The translations under genes and the position numbers were made by a program. Shown here piece after piece: positions 45,426-54,028 of a stretch of 64,000 nt of DNA (its first letter is position 1; each line of letters starts with the position of its first letter). Under the pieces are notes generated by a model. The model did not search any database. It had not been told where the DNA came from and was given only the letters and a program-made list of their open reading frames with translations. Source of the DNA: Streptomonospora nanhaiensis (GTDB taxonomy: Bacteria > Actinomycetota > Actinomycetes > Streptosporangiales > Streptosporangiaceae); contig NZ_CP113264.1 of NCBI RefSeq assembly GCF_026642255.1, forward strand, positions 4,216,001 to 4,280,000, given 5' to 3'.

Positions 45426-45502
45426 TGTGCCCACCAGGGGTGACGGCTGAGTGCAGCCTCACAGAACCGGTCGGACTCCCGGGCGCGGATCGGAACGTAG
45501 CC

Positions 45503-45519
45503 TTCTCATCGGATGAGAA
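45503..45519. promoter_or_regulatory. palindromic operator candidate upstream of the IclR gene
   Basis: TTCTCAT (45503-45509) and ATGAGAA (45513-45519) form a perfect 17-bp palindrome with a 3-base centre, about 90 bp upstream of the IclR start. The size and symmetry fit an IclR-family site, probably for autoregulation of the operon. Confidence 0.5.
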
Positions 45520-45609
45520 TTTGCCCTTTTCATACCTTTTGTCCGATCCATAGAGTGAGCCGGTCCCGAGCGCCGCTCGGAGCTGGCCAGGTCCGGGAGA
45601 GGGGGCGCC

Positions 45610-46350
45610 ATGTCAGCCGACGCGACGTCCGGCAACGCGGGGCGGACCACCGACCGCCTGCTCGGCGTGCTGATGGTCTTCGCCGAAGCGGAACACGCCA
45701 CCGCCGCGGAGGTCTCCGAGGCCACCGGCATCCCGGTCAGCACCGTCTACCGGATGCTGGACCGGCTGTCCGCGACCGGGTTCGTGCAGCGTGTCGGCAC
45801 CGCCTACGGGGCCGGCCCCGTGGCGGTCCGGTTCGCGGAGAAGTACCGCAACGGCGCGCTGGAGCGCACCGCCATCGGCCCACGGCTGGAACGGCTCTCG
45901 CACGAGTCCGGCGAACTGGCGGCCTTCATGGTGCCGGTCGGCACCGAGGCCCTGTGCGTGGACGCCGTCGAGGGGGCCCGGGTGCTGCGCTGCTGCTACA
46001 CCCGCGGAGCCGTGCAGCCGCTGCTGCGCGGGGCCACGGCCGAGGCGCTGCTGGCCCACCTCCCCGAGTCACGGCGCCAGCAGGTGTACGCCGCCTACCG
46101 GCTCCCCGCCGAACGGGTGCGGGCCCTGGAGGCCGCGCACCCCCTGGTGCGGGAGCAGGGCGTGGCGGTCAGCGAGAGCGCCCTCGACGAGGGCGTGTGG
46201 GGCGCGAGCGCCCCCGTGCTCGGCGACTCGGGCTCCCTGAACGGGGTCGTCACCGTGATGGCCCCGGCGGCGCTGACCGAGCGCCGGCGCCCCTACTACG
46301 TCCGCCTCGTCAAAGAGGCGGCGCGTGACCTGAGTGGAGGAACGATTTGA
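45610..46350 (+). CDS. IclR-family transcriptional regulator
   Basis: A 246-residue regulator with GGGAGAGGGGGC before the ATG. The N-terminal winged helix contains ATAAEVSEATGIPVSTVYRMLDRL. The C-terminal effector domain has LERLSHESGELAAFMV and ends with LTERRRPYYVRLVKEAARDL. It overlaps hutG by TTGA, so regulator and enzymes are co-transcribed. The effector is probably an intermediate of histidine or glutamate metabolism. Confidence 0.88.
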   Translation: MSADATSGNAGRTTDRLLGVLMVFAEAEHATAAEVSEATGIPVSTVYRMLDRLSATGFVQRVGTAYGAGPVAVRFAEKYRNGALERTAIGPRLERLSHESGELAAFMVPVGTEALCVDAVEGARVLRCCYTRGAVQPLLRGATAEALLAHLPESRRQQVYAAYRLPAERVRALEAAHPLVREQGVAVSESALDEGVWGASAPVLGDSGSLNGVVTVMAPAALTERRRPYYVRLVKEAARDLSGGTI

Positions 46351-47294
46351 ACAGGGTGGATCCCCCCGTCTGGACCGGGCGCGACGACGGCCCCGGCGCC
46401 GAACACCGGCGCTGGCACACCACCGTGCGCCCGCTCGACGACGCCGGCCGGGCCGGAACCGCGATCGTCGGCTTCGCCTCCGACGAGGGCGTGCGCAGGA
46501 ACAGGGGCCGCACCGGCGCCGCCGAGGGACCCGCCGCCCTGCGCCGCGCCCTCGCCCCGCTCGCCCTGCACCGGGACGAGGCGCTGTACGACGCCGGGGA
46601 CGTCCGCGTGGACGACGGCGACCTGGAGGCCGGCCAGCGCGCGCTGGGCTCGGTGGTGGCCGGGGCCATGAGGGCCGGGCACTTCCCCGTCGTGCTCGGT
46701 GGCGGCCACGAGGTCGCCTACGCCAGCTACCTGGGCCTGGACGAGGGCCTGGGCTCGGACCGGACCCGCACTCTGGGCGTGCTCAACATCGACGCCCACT
46801 TCGACCTGCGCGAGGAGCCGGAGCCCACCTCCGGAACACCCTTCCTCCAGATCTGCGAGGCCGAGCGGGCCCGGGGACGCGACTTCCGGTACGCCGTCGT
46901 CGGGATCAACGAGGCCGGGAACACCCCCGTGCTGTTCGACCGCGCCGACCGGCTCGGCGTCGAGTACCTCACCGACGACCGGTGCACCGCCGCCCGCCTG
47001 GAGCGGGTACTGGCCTTCGTCCGTTCCTTCCTGGACACGGTGGACGACGTCTACCTCACGCTCGACCTGGACGCCCTGCCCGCATGGGTGGCGCCCGGGG
47101 TGAGCGCCCCCTCGCCGCTCGGCGTTCCGACCGAGGTGGTGCAGGCCGTGGTCGAGGAGGTCGCCGCCTCGGGACGGCTGGCCCTGTTCGACGTGGCCGA
47201 GCTCAACCCGTCCCTGGACGTGGACGGCCGGACCGCGCGCGTCGCCGCACGCATGGTGGACCGCGTGCGCGCGGCCAGAGGACGGAACTCGTGA
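46347..47294 (+). CDS. hutG: formimidoylglutamase (arginase/agmatinase family)
   Basis: A 315-residue ureohydrolase with a TTG start behind TGGAGG. Manganese-binding motifs are GGGHEVAYA, NIDAHFDLR and LDLDALPAW. Between them, EPTSGTPFLQI is typical of HutG, which hydrolyses N-formimidoyl-glutamate to glutamate and formamide at the end of histidine breakdown. Its partner is a glutamate carrier, which supports this over arginase. No other hut genes are in the window. Confidence 0.8.
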   Translation: MNRVDPPVWTGRDDGPGAEHRRWHTTVRPLDDAGRAGTAIVGFASDEGVRRNRGRTGAAEGPAALRRALAPLALHRDEALYDAGDVRVDDGDLEAGQRALGSVVAGAMRAGHFPVVLGGGHEVAYASYLGLDEGLGSDRTRTLGVLNIDAHFDLREEPEPTSGTPFLQICEAERARGRDFRYAVVGINEAGNTPVLFDRADRLGVEYLTDDRCTAARLERVLAFVRSFLDTVDDVYLTLDLDALPAWVAPGVSAPSPLGVPTEVVQAVVEEVAASGRLALFDVAELNPSLDVDGRTARVAARMVDRVRAARGRNS

Positions 47295-48490
47295 ACATCT
47301 CCCTGGACCTGATCCAGACCACCACCCTGGCCGTCGTCCTGCTGCTCCTGGGCGAGTTCGCCCGGCGCCACATCGGCTTCCTCCAGCGGTTCAGCATCCC
47401 CGGCCCGGTGATCGGCGGTTTCGCGTTCGCGCTGGCCGTCCTGGCGCTGCGGGAGACCGGTGTGGCCCAGCTGGAGCTGGACACCACGCTGCAAGAGCCC
47501 GCGATGATCGCTTTCTTCACCACCATCGGCCTCGGCGCCAGCGTCAGCCTGCTCCGCAAGGGCGGCAAGCTGCTGATCGTCTACCTGCTGGCGTGCTGGA
47601 CCCTGGCGATCCTCCAGAACGTGGTGGGCATCGGCATGGCCACGGCCCTGGGCATCGACCCGGTGCTGGGCGTGATGGCCGGCGCCGTCGCCCTGGAGGG
47701 CGGCCACGGCGCCGCGGCGGCGTTCGGCCCCACCGCCGAGGCCCTGGGCACCGACGGCGCCACCGCGATCGCGATCGCCGCGGCCACCTTCGGCCTGGTC
47801 GCGGGCGGTCTGCTGGGCGGTCCGATGGCCTCCTGGCTGATGCGGCGCCACAAGGTGGAGGTGCCCGCGGCCGCCGACACCGCCGCGTCCGCCGCCGCCG
47901 AGGCGCAGGAGAAGGAGGAGCCGGTGGGCTACGGCCCGCTGGTGAACACCGCCGTGCTGATCGGCGTGGTGATGGTGGCCGGGGTCGCGCTGGGCACGTG
48001 GTTCAGCGAGACGACCGGGTTCGTGCTGCCCGCGTACGTGGGCGCCATGGTGGTGGCGGCCGTCGCGCGCAACGTCGGTGACCGGTTCGGGCTGCGCATG
48101 CACCAGGGCGCCCTGTCGCTGGTGTCGTCGCTGTCGCTCGGCCTGTTCCTCACCATGGCCATGATGGGCCTGCGGATCTGGGACCTGTACGCGCTGGCCC
48201 TGCCGCTCGTGCTGCTCCTCGCGGTCCAGGTGATCGTCCTGCTGCTGTTCGTCGCGCTGGTCGTGTTCCGCCTGCTGGGGAAGGGCTACGACGCCGCGAC
48301 GATGGCGGCCGGCATGGTCGGCCACGGCCTGGGCGGCACCCCCAACGCGATGGCGAACATGGACGCCTTCAACCGGCGTTTCGGGGTCCGTTCGGAGAAG
48401 GCCTTCCTGATCGTCCCGCTGGCCGGTGCGGTGCTGATCGACATCGTGGCGCTGCCGTGGATCGTGTGGTGCATCAACGCGGTGGCCTGA
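47291..48490 (+). CDS. gltS: sodium/glutamate symporter, GltS family
   Basis: A 399-residue membrane protein with about ten helices and a GTG start overlapping the hutG stop. GltS features include the N-terminal FSIPGPVIGGFAFALAVLAL and TTIGLGASVSLLRKGGK, the first pore-loop segment EGGHGAAAAFGPTAEALG, and the second GMVGHGLGGTPNAMANMDA. Coupling to hutG suggests co-ordinated glutamate handling. Confidence 0.87.
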   Translation: MNISLDLIQTTTLAVVLLLLGEFARRHIGFLQRFSIPGPVIGGFAFALAVLALRETGVAQLELDTTLQEPAMIAFFTTIGLGASVSLLRKGGKLLIVYLLACWTLAILQNVVGIGMATALGIDPVLGVMAGAVALEGGHGAAAAFGPTAEALGTDGATAIAIAAATFGLVAGGLLGGPMASWLMRRHKVEVPAAADTAASAAAEAQEKEEPVGYGPLVNTAVLIGVVMVAGVALGTWFSETTGFVLPAYVGAMVVAAVARNVGDRFGLRMHQGALSLVSSLSLGLFLTMAMMGLRIWDLYALALPLVLLLAVQVIVLLLFVALVVFRLLGKGYDAATMAAGMVGHGLGGTPNAMANMDAFNRRFGVRSEKAFLIVPLAGAVLIDIVALPWIVWCINAVA

Positions 48491-48504
48491 CCCGAGCCGC
48501 CTCC

Positions 48505-48546
48505 CGAGGGATCCCCGGGTCGCCGACCTGGGGGTCCCTCGTCGTT
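48505..48546 (+). terminator. terminator of the iclR-hutG-gltS operon
   Basis: GAGGGA-T-CCCC (48506-48516) pairs with GGGGTCCCTC (48531-48540) with one bulged base, 15 bp after the gltS stop. The rest of the gap to 48973 has no convincing gene; a 63-codon open frame at 48635-48826 is probably chance. Confidence 0.6.
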
Positions 48547-48973
48547 TCGGCCTGGGTCCCCGCTCCGGGGCGGGGGCCGCGGGGCGTCCTGAAGGGGGAA
48601 GGGTCCGGAGAGCATCCGAGCCGGAGGGGCGTCGGTGATCTGCTGCCTCGACGCCGCCACCGACGCCTGGACGGCCGCGGACGGGGCGATCCCGCTGTCG
48701 GTGCCCCTGGACCGAGCGATGGGCACGCCGGACGAACCGGGCGCCTGGGAGGGCCCGGGCGCGGGCCGGGCGACCGGCCTCACCGGAGATTCGGTCAGGT
48801 CAGGCGGGGCGCGGAAACGGCTGTGAAGCGGGCGTCACCCGAGGAGTCGCGGGAGAGCCTCGGGTCACGATATGGCGTCGGCGTGCAACAAATCCGGCGT
48901 CTGAGCACTCCCTTTACCTGAGCCTCCTGCGCCACGCGGGGCTCCGATCCTCCACCGAACCCCCGAGGTACAC

Positions 48974-49642
48974 ATGCTGAACCCTGCCCTCACGCGCCGC
49001 ATCACCCTGGGTGTGGCCGCCGCCGGATCCACCCTCGTCCTCGCCGCTTGCGGCGGGGCCGCCCCCGAGCCGGAAGCGGCCCCGGAGGCCGCCGAGGTGA
49101 CCGAGGAGGAGACCCCGGAGATCGACACCGCCGACTTCAACCAGGGCCCGATCCCCGACGCCGCGCCGGAGGTGACCGCGGAGGACCTGCCCGCCGAGCC
49201 CGACAGCTCCGCGCCGCTGGGCGACCGCATCGCCTGGGAGGCCCTGGAACAGGTCTCTATTTTCGCGTCGGTCGTGGACCCGGACGCCACATCCGAGTGC
49301 CCGGAGATCGCGGGCACCGAGGGGGAGACCGCCACGTGCACGGTGAACTTCCTCGGGGAGGAGTTCGAGTACGCGATCACGGTGGAGTCCTCCGGCATCC
49401 TCGTCTCCTACCAGCCGCAGCTCGTGGACGGGCCGCTGATCCGCGAGACGGTCGAGGACACCCTGCGCGTGCAGGCGGACACCGAGTACGTGCTCTGCGA
49501 CATGGAGGCCGACCTCGTGCGAGGCGAGCCCGACACGGACGCGCCGTTCACGTGCCAGGCGCTGGACGAGGCGACCGGAGAGGTCGACGAGTACACCCTG
49601 AGCATCTCGATGTACGGGGCGTTCACGTTCTTCGTGGTCTGA
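48974..49642 (+). CDS. lipoprotein with DUF4333-like repeats
   Basis: A 222-residue lipoprotein. The signal ends in TLVLAAC (lipobox LAAC), and a Glu/Pro/Ala-rich linker of about 60 residues follows. Two related beta segments come next, each with a cysteine pair: SECPEIAGTEGETATCTVNF and VLCDMEADL...FTCQALDEATGEVDEY. This resembles DUF4333 domains of actinobacterial surface proteins. Function unknown. Confidence 0.75.
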   Translation: MLNPALTRRITLGVAAAGSTLVLAACGGAAPEPEAAPEAAEVTEEETPEIDTADFNQGPIPDAAPEVTAEDLPAEPDSSAPLGDRIAWEALEQVSIFASVVDPDATSECPEIAGTEGETATCTVNFLGEEFEYAITVESSGILVSYQPQLVDGPLIRETVEDTLRVQADTEYVLCDMEADLVRGEPDTDAPFTCQALDEATGEVDEYTLSISMYGAFTFFVV

Positions 49643-49654
49643 CCGGTGACCGGG

Positions 49655-49698
49655 CCGCCGTCCGTCGCCCCGAGCCCGGTCGGGGCGACGGACGGCGG
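49655..49698. terminator. very stable hairpin terminator
   Basis: A perfect 17-bp stem (49655-49671 with 49682-49698) and a 10-base loop lie 12 bp after the lipoprotein stop. It may also stop the minus-strand pseudokinase transcript coming from the right. No T tract. The remaining gap to 49918 shows no assured gene. Confidence 0.8.
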
Positions 49699-49918
49699 CG
49701 GGACGGGGCGGGAGCGGGCGCCCGCCTGGGAGCCGTCGCCGAGGGTGCCGTTCCCGTGGGCGAGGAAGTCCTCGACGGTCACGGCGCCGACGGGGCCGGT
49801 GTCGGACTCGGTCCAGAGGTCCCGGCCGTCGTCGATGTAGCTCTCGGCGAGGGCGTCCGTGCCTGCCTCGGCCGCGAAGTACGGGGCAGGCAAGGCCGGG
49901 CGTGGCCGCTACACCGGT

Positions 49919-50935
49919 TCAGTCCCCATCGCCGCCGTCCATGTCCGGCGGCTGCCAGATGAGGTTCAATCCACCAGGATTCTCCGGCTCGGACGCCGCT
50001 ACCCGCCTCCGTACCTCCTCCCGGGCACGGGCCCTGAACCCGCCCTCCAGGACTCCGAGGTCGACCTCCAGGGGCATCCACCTCTTCCTGGCCCCGAACC
50101 GGAGGGACCGCGCATGGAGCTCCCCCAGTTCGGGACACACGTCTTCCCCCGTGTATCCGAGCAGGACGGCCAGCACCCGGTGCGCGCCGGGCCGACGCGC
50201 GGGGTCGTGGACCAGGCAGCTTTCCAGCACCGACGACAGCGGTCGGGACACCCCCTCCAGGTCCGGTCGCCCCGTCACCGCGCGGGCGGCCGTCTCGGGG
50301 CATGGCGGCCCGGGGAACGCCGACCTCCCCGTGGCCGCCCGGACCACGGTCGCCGCCCAACCGAAGACGTCGTCGGCGCCGGTGCCCCGACCACCGCCCC
50401 GCCGCTCCGGCTCCGGCTGCTGCGGTGTCAGGAGAGATCGGCTGCCGTCGGCGGTGGTCTCCACCGCTCGGGCGACGACACGGTCGACGACGACCGCGCC
50501 GTCCGCGCCCACCAGGATGTCCTCCCCGGTGACCCCGTGGTGGACGATGCCCTCGCCGTGCAGGACCGCCAGCGCGGTGGCGGTGTGCACGGCGAACCGG
50601 TACAGCTCCCGGTCCGCGAGCAGGTCCCCGCCGGCGATCCGCTCGCTCAGGGGTTCGGCGTGCCCGGCGTCCCGGAAGGCGACCCACGGCGTGTCGGCCC
50701 ACGGGTCGGCGTCCACCGCCGTCAGCAGGGAGAAGGAGGACACCCGCAGCGACAGCGCCACCGACCGTTCGAGTCGTTCGCGGAACCCGGGTGTGCGCGC
50801 CGTTTCGCCCGACACGAGCGTGAGCACATGCGGTGCGCCCCCGGCGTCCACCGCCCGGAAGTGCGCGCCTCGGGGGTCCGCGCCGAGGTCGCCCACGAGC
50901 CGGTATCCGTCCACTCTTTCCCCGACGCCCGCCAT
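49919..50935 (-). CDS. Ser/Thr kinase-fold protein, catalytically degenerate (pseudokinase)
   Basis: A 338-residue protein; ATG 50935 with AAGGGGAGGG upstream. The fold follows protein kinases: YRLVGDLGADPRGAHFRAVD stands for the glycine loop, and LYRFAVHTATALAVLHGEGIVHHG for the helix and catalytic loop. But the HRD motif is HHG (132-134), the DFG aspartate region reads VVVDRVV (around 151), and no lysine is seen in the VAIK strand (PHVLTLVSG). It has no transmembrane helix. Phosphotransfer is therefore unlikely; a scaffold or regulator role is more probable. Confidence 0.8.
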   Translation of the reverse strand: MAGVGERVDGYRLVGDLGADPRGAHFRAVDAGGAPHVLTLVSGETARTPGFRERLERSVALSLRVSSFSLLTAVDADPWADTPWVAFRDAGHAEPLSERIAGGDLLADRELYRFAVHTATALAVLHGEGIVHHGVTGEDILVGADGAVVVDRVVARAVETTADGSRSLLTPQQPEPERRGGGRGTGADDVFGWAATVVRAATGRSAFPGPPCPETAARAVTGRPDLEGVSRPLSSVLESCLVHDPARRPGAHRVLAVLLGYTGEDVCPELGELHARSLRFGARKRWMPLEVDLGVLEGGFRARAREEVRRRVAASEPENPGGLNLIWQPPDMDGGDGD

Positions 50936-50946
50936 GTCCCTCCCCT

Positions 50947-51180
50947 TCACGGATACCGGTGAGAGTCCCGCGCGGGCAGGGAGGTTCGCACCGGCCTTCC
51001 GCCGGGGCGAGCCACTCCCGCAGCCGTCCTCGCCCACAGGTGCGTGGCCGGACGGTGCACCACCTGACCGTGTCCGATCCGCACCCCGGCGGCGCCGGCC
51101 GACTCCTCACGGCGGCGCAGGGCCGCGGCCAGGTACTCGGGTGCGGACGCGGCGGCGGTGGTTCCGGTCCGGTCGGTCAT
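50947..51180 (-). CDS. small hypothetical protein upstream of the pseudokinase
   Basis: A possible 77-residue protein from ATG 51180 (MTDRTGTTAAASAPEYLAAALRRREESAG...), ending 11 bp before the pseudokinase start on the same strand. The first half looks like a helical protein; the second half is basic. No family is recognised. Position suggests co-transcription with the pseudokinase. Confidence 0.4.
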   Translation of the reverse strand: MTDRTGTTAAASAPEYLAAALRRREESAGAAGVRIGHGQVVHRPATHLWARTAAGVARPGGRPVRTSLPARDSHRYP

Positions 51181-51290
51181 GACACCGGCCCTGCGCAGGA
51201 GTACCCACCGACGGGCAGGCTGCGGTGTCCCGGCCGGGACGCCGTGCCGCCGGGGACCGAACCGCAGCGGTGACCGGGTTCGTCGGCTTC

Positions 51291-51893
51291 TCAGGCGCGT
51301 GCGTCGGTGTTCCCGGCGCCGGCCCGGATGGAGTCGATCATCATGCGCACGAGCTGGTCCCCGTTGATCTTCCACTTCTCCTTCGCCAGGTGGCCGCTGA
51401 GCTCCAGCCCGGCAATGCCGTGCGCGCTCGACATCAGCAGGGCGCCGTAGCTGAGTGAGTCCGCTTCGCCGACCACGTCGGCGACGATGGCGAGGAACGC
51501 GTTCTCCAGGCGGCTCGCGGCCTCGACGGCCTCCGGGTCGTCCGCCGGGGTGCTGAACATCAGTGCGTACAGGTGCGGTTGGCGTCGGCCGACCCCGATG
51601 AGCTCCAGCACGGCGTGCTCGAGCCGTTCGCCGGGGGTCGTGTCCGGTGCGGCCCTCAGCTGTTCCACCTTGTCCGCCAGGGAGTTCCAGGCGTCGATGG
51701 CGAGCCTGGTCAGCAGGTGCTCCTTGTTCTCGAAGTGCCCGTAGGGTGCGCCGCGGGAGACCCCGGCGCGGGCCCCCACACCCCGGAGCGTCACCGCGTC
51801 GGGTCCCCCCTCGTCGAGCAGTTCGGATGCGGCGCGCACGAGGGCGCTGCGGGTCGCCGCGGCTGCTTCGGTTCGCGTCACCATGGGGCACAT
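51291..51893 (-). CDS. TetR-family transcriptional regulator
   Basis: About 200 residues (start ATG 51893, or 51884 giving MVTRTEAAAA). The N-terminal helix-turn-helix is VTLRGVGARAGVSRGAPYGHFENKE. The C-terminal helical domain contains DSLSYGALLMSSAHGIAGLEL, like TetR_C_33-type regulators. It diverges from a SnoaL-like gene with about 40 bp between them, and an inverted repeat over the likely promoter suggests it represses that gene and itself. Confidence 0.87.
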   Translation of the reverse strand: MCPMVTRTEAAAATRSALVRAASELLDEGGPDAVTLRGVGARAGVSRGAPYGHFENKEHLLTRLAIDAWNSLADKVEQLRAAPDTTPGERLEHAVLELIGVGRRQPHLYALMFSTPADDPEAVEAASRLENAFLAIVADVVGEADSLSYGALLMSSAHGIAGLELSGHLAKEKWKINGDQLVRMMIDSIRAGAGNTDARA

Positions 51894-51897
51894 TCTA

Positions 51898-51927
51898 CTT
51901 GACAGCGTCACATCAAGACCCCACAGT
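51898..51927 (+). promoter_or_regulatory. promoter/operator between tetR and the SnoaL-like gene
   Basis: TTGACA (51899-51904) and CACAGT (51922-51927) with 17 bp between them form a plausible promoter. Its start would fall at or next to the ATG at 51934, so the transcript may be leaderless. Inverted elements CTTGA(51898-51902)/TCAAG(51913-51917) and TGAC-AGC-GTCA (51900-51910) overlie the -35, as expected for a TetR operator. Confidence 0.55.
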
Positions 51928-51933
51928 GTTCGC

Positions 51934-52461
51934 ATGACACAGTCACACGAATTGCCCGTCGATGAGAACCGCCTGCGCCGTCTGCTGGACCGCGCCGAGA
52001 TCAGCGACGTCCAGCTCCGCTACGCCACGGGAACCGACTCCCGTGACTGGGAGCTGTTCCGGAGCTGCTTCACCGACGAGGTCGAGGTCGACTTCAGTGA
52101 CGGCTTCGGCCAACCAGTCGTCCGCCTCAAGGCCGACGACTGGGTCAGGGGGACCGCACCGAGGATGGAGTCGTTCAAGGCGACGCAGCACATGATCACG
52201 AACCACGTGATCACCTTCGACGACGACGATCACGCCACAGGCGTGGCCTACGTCCGAGCCGGTCACCACCTGCCGAACAGCACCGGCGACAGCGAGCAGA
52301 CCGTCTACGGGTACTACACGAACCGGTTCGAACGGACCCCGGCCGGCTGGCGGATCTCCAAGGTCAAGCTGACGGCCCTGTGGATGACCGGGAACTTCGG
52401 CGTCTTCCAGGCGGCCCTCACCCCGGAGGCCGAGCCCGCGCGAGCCCACTCGGGCAGCTGA
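51934..52461 (+). CDS. SnoaL-like (NTF2-fold) protein
   Basis: A 175-residue SnoaL_4-type protein. It begins with helix LRRLLDRAEISDVQLRYATG, followed by DWELFRSCFTDEVEVDF and the cone-shaped beta sheet (HMITNHVITFDDDDHATGVAYV, WRISKVKLTALW). Members act as cyclases, isomerases or ring-hydroxylating partners on small molecules. The substrate is unknown. A divergent TetR regulator suggests induction by its substrate. It is far from the PKS cluster and probably not part of it. Confidence 0.8.
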   Translation: MTQSHELPVDENRLRRLLDRAEISDVQLRYATGTDSRDWELFRSCFTDEVEVDFSDGFGQPVVRLKADDWVRGTAPRMESFKATQHMITNHVITFDDDDHATGVAYVRAGHHLPNSTGDSEQTVYGYYTNRFERTPAGWRISKVKLTALWMTGNFGVFQAALTPEAEPARAHSGS

Positions 52462-52482
52462 CGGGCGGCTCCGGGAAGTCGC

Positions 52483-53154
52483 TCAGGCCTCGACGCCGTC
52501 CACGGCCTCGCCGGCAGGACCGCTCTCCGCTCCGGGAACACTGCTGTCGGGACCGACGGTCTTGCCCATCCACGTCTCCGCGCGCCACCCTTCGGCGGGA
52601 GAACCGGAGAGGACGACGACGCCGGTGTTCTCCAGCACGTGGGCCGACGCGAACGCGACGTCGACGTTCTCGGCGCGGGCCGCCACCCACATGCGGATGA
52701 CGGCGCCGTGGCTGACCATGGCCACCGTCCGCGCCCCGGTGGCCGCGGCCTCCTCGACCACGGCGTCGAAGCGCCGGAGGGCCTCGACCCCGTTCTCCCC
52801 GCCAGGCATGCGGAGCCCGGTCTCCCCCGCGGACCAGGCGAAGGCGGTGCTCAGGTACGTCTCGGCGGCGAGCTCGTCACCCCGCATCTCCAGGTCGCCG
52901 GCGATCAGTTCCCGGATGCCGTCCCGCACCCGGACCTCGAGCCCCGTGTCGGCCGCCAGCGGTGCGGCGGTGAGCTGGGTGCGGATCAGCGTGGAGGCGT
53001 AGAGGGCGTCGATCTCCTCGCCCGCCAGCACTCCGGGAAGTGCCGCCGCCTGCTGCTGGCCCAGCGGGGTCAGCCCCGGACCTGGTTCTGCCGTGTCCAG
53101 GAGGTGCTTGAGGTTGGACGGGGTCTGGCCGTGGCGGACGAGCAGCAAGCGCAT
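52483..53154 (-). CDS. histidine phosphatase family protein
   Basis: A 223-residue phosphoglycerate-mutase-like phosphatase. The catalytic RHG motif is in LLLVRHGQTPSN at the N-terminus, and the second histidine in VAMVSHGAVIRM near residue 150. The ATG at 53154 places RHG at residues 7-9, as usual. The acidic C-terminal tail is not part of the domain. The substrate (small phosphate ester) is unknown. Confidence 0.87.
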   Translation of the reverse strand: MRLLLVRHGQTPSNLKHLLDTAEPGPGLTPLGQQQAAALPGVLAGEEIDALYASTLIRTQLTAAPLAADTGLEVRVRDGIRELIAGDLEMRGDELAAETYLSTAFAWSAGETGLRMPGGENGVEALRRFDAVVEEAAATGARTVAMVSHGAVIRMWVAARAENVDVAFASAHVLENTGVVVLSGSPAEGWRAETWMGKTVGPDSSVPGAESGPAGEAVDGVEA

Positions 53155-53356
53155 GTGAACGGATCGGTCTCCAGAGAGGGCGGTCGTGGTGGTCCCACTC
53201 TGGCATCCGTGCGACAGACCCGTGTCGGCGGGTTCCGGCAACCCGCCCTGGGCCCGGGGTGCGGGGTCGGTGGGGCGGGGCGCGGCCGTGCGCTGCCGCC
53301 TCGGCCCCGGGTCCGTACTGCGCGGTCCCGGGGCCGGGCGCGGACCCCCTGCGGCA

Positions 53357-54028
53357 TCAGCCGAGGGGGGCGTCCTCGTCCCGCAGCACGTCCAGGACGG
53401 GGGCGTACATGCGGGACTTGATGGTGCCCATGGTGGCGGCGTCCTTGGCGGCCAGGGAGCGGGCCAGTTCGACGGCGGTGGGGCGCACGTCCTGCTCGGA
53501 CACGGCCCGGTCCACGATGCCGGCCGCCTCGGCGTCGTTGCCGCCGTAGCGGCGGGCGGTCAGCATGGCCTCGTGCGCGGTCTGCGGCGCCAGACGCGCC
53601 TGGATGAGCGCCGACATGCCCGGGGTGAAGGGGATGTTGATGTCGGCCTCGGGCAGGCACCAGAAGCCGCGGTCGGCGCGCATCACGCGCAGGTCGTGGG
53701 CGAGGGAGAACATGGCGCCGGCGGCGAAGGTGTGGCCCTGCAGGGCCGCCACCGTGGGCATCGGCAGGGCCAGCATGCGCGCGAACAGGTGGTGGACGTC
53801 GGCGACGTAGCCCTCGTGGTGGTCGGCATTGGCCATCAGCCAGTCCAGGTCCAGGCCGTTGGAGTAGAACTTCCCGGTGGCGGCGGTGACCAGGGCACGG
53901 GGTCCCTGGACCTGCTCGGCCTCGTCCAGGGCGGCGTTGACCGAGGCGATCCAGTCCGGGTGGAAGCGGTTCTCGCCGTCGCCCAGGTCGAGAACGAGGA
54001 CCTCGTCGTGGCGTTCGAGTGTGGGCAT
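53357..54028 (-). CDS. enoyl-CoA hydratase/isomerase (crotonase) family protein
   Basis: A 223-residue crotonase with AAGGAGCACC before the ATG. The oxyanion-hole segments are GKFYSNGLDLDWL and GHTFAAGAMFSLAHDLRVMR, and RGFWCLPEADINIPF resembles eukaryote-like enoyl-CoA delta-isomerases. Shorter than typical hydratases (about 260). It probably moves a double bond in unsaturated acyl-CoAs. No clustered beta-oxidation genes. Confidence 0.83.
   Translation of the reverse strand: MPTLERHDEVLVLDLGDGENRFHPDWIASVNAALDEAEQVQGPRALVTAATGKFYSNGLDLDWLMANADHHEGYVADVHHLFARMLALPMPTVAALQGHTFAAGAMFSLAHDLRVMRADRGFWCLPEADINIPFTPGMSALIQARLAPQTAHEAMLTARRYGGNDAEAAGIVDRAVSEQDVRPTAVELARSLAAKDAATMGTIKSRMYAPVLDVLRDEDAPLG

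Noticed and set aside
49408..49893. Minus-strand frame beginning MPAPYFAAEAGTDALAESY
   Set aside because: The first 50 codons look protein-like, but the frame then runs through the 17-bp hairpin and antisense to the lipoprotein gene; at best a gene fragment.
51934..52461. SnoaL-like gene as part of the polyketide cluster
   Set aside because: It is about 40 kb from the PKS genes and has its own TetR regulator; SnoaL-fold proteins are common outside polyketide pathways.
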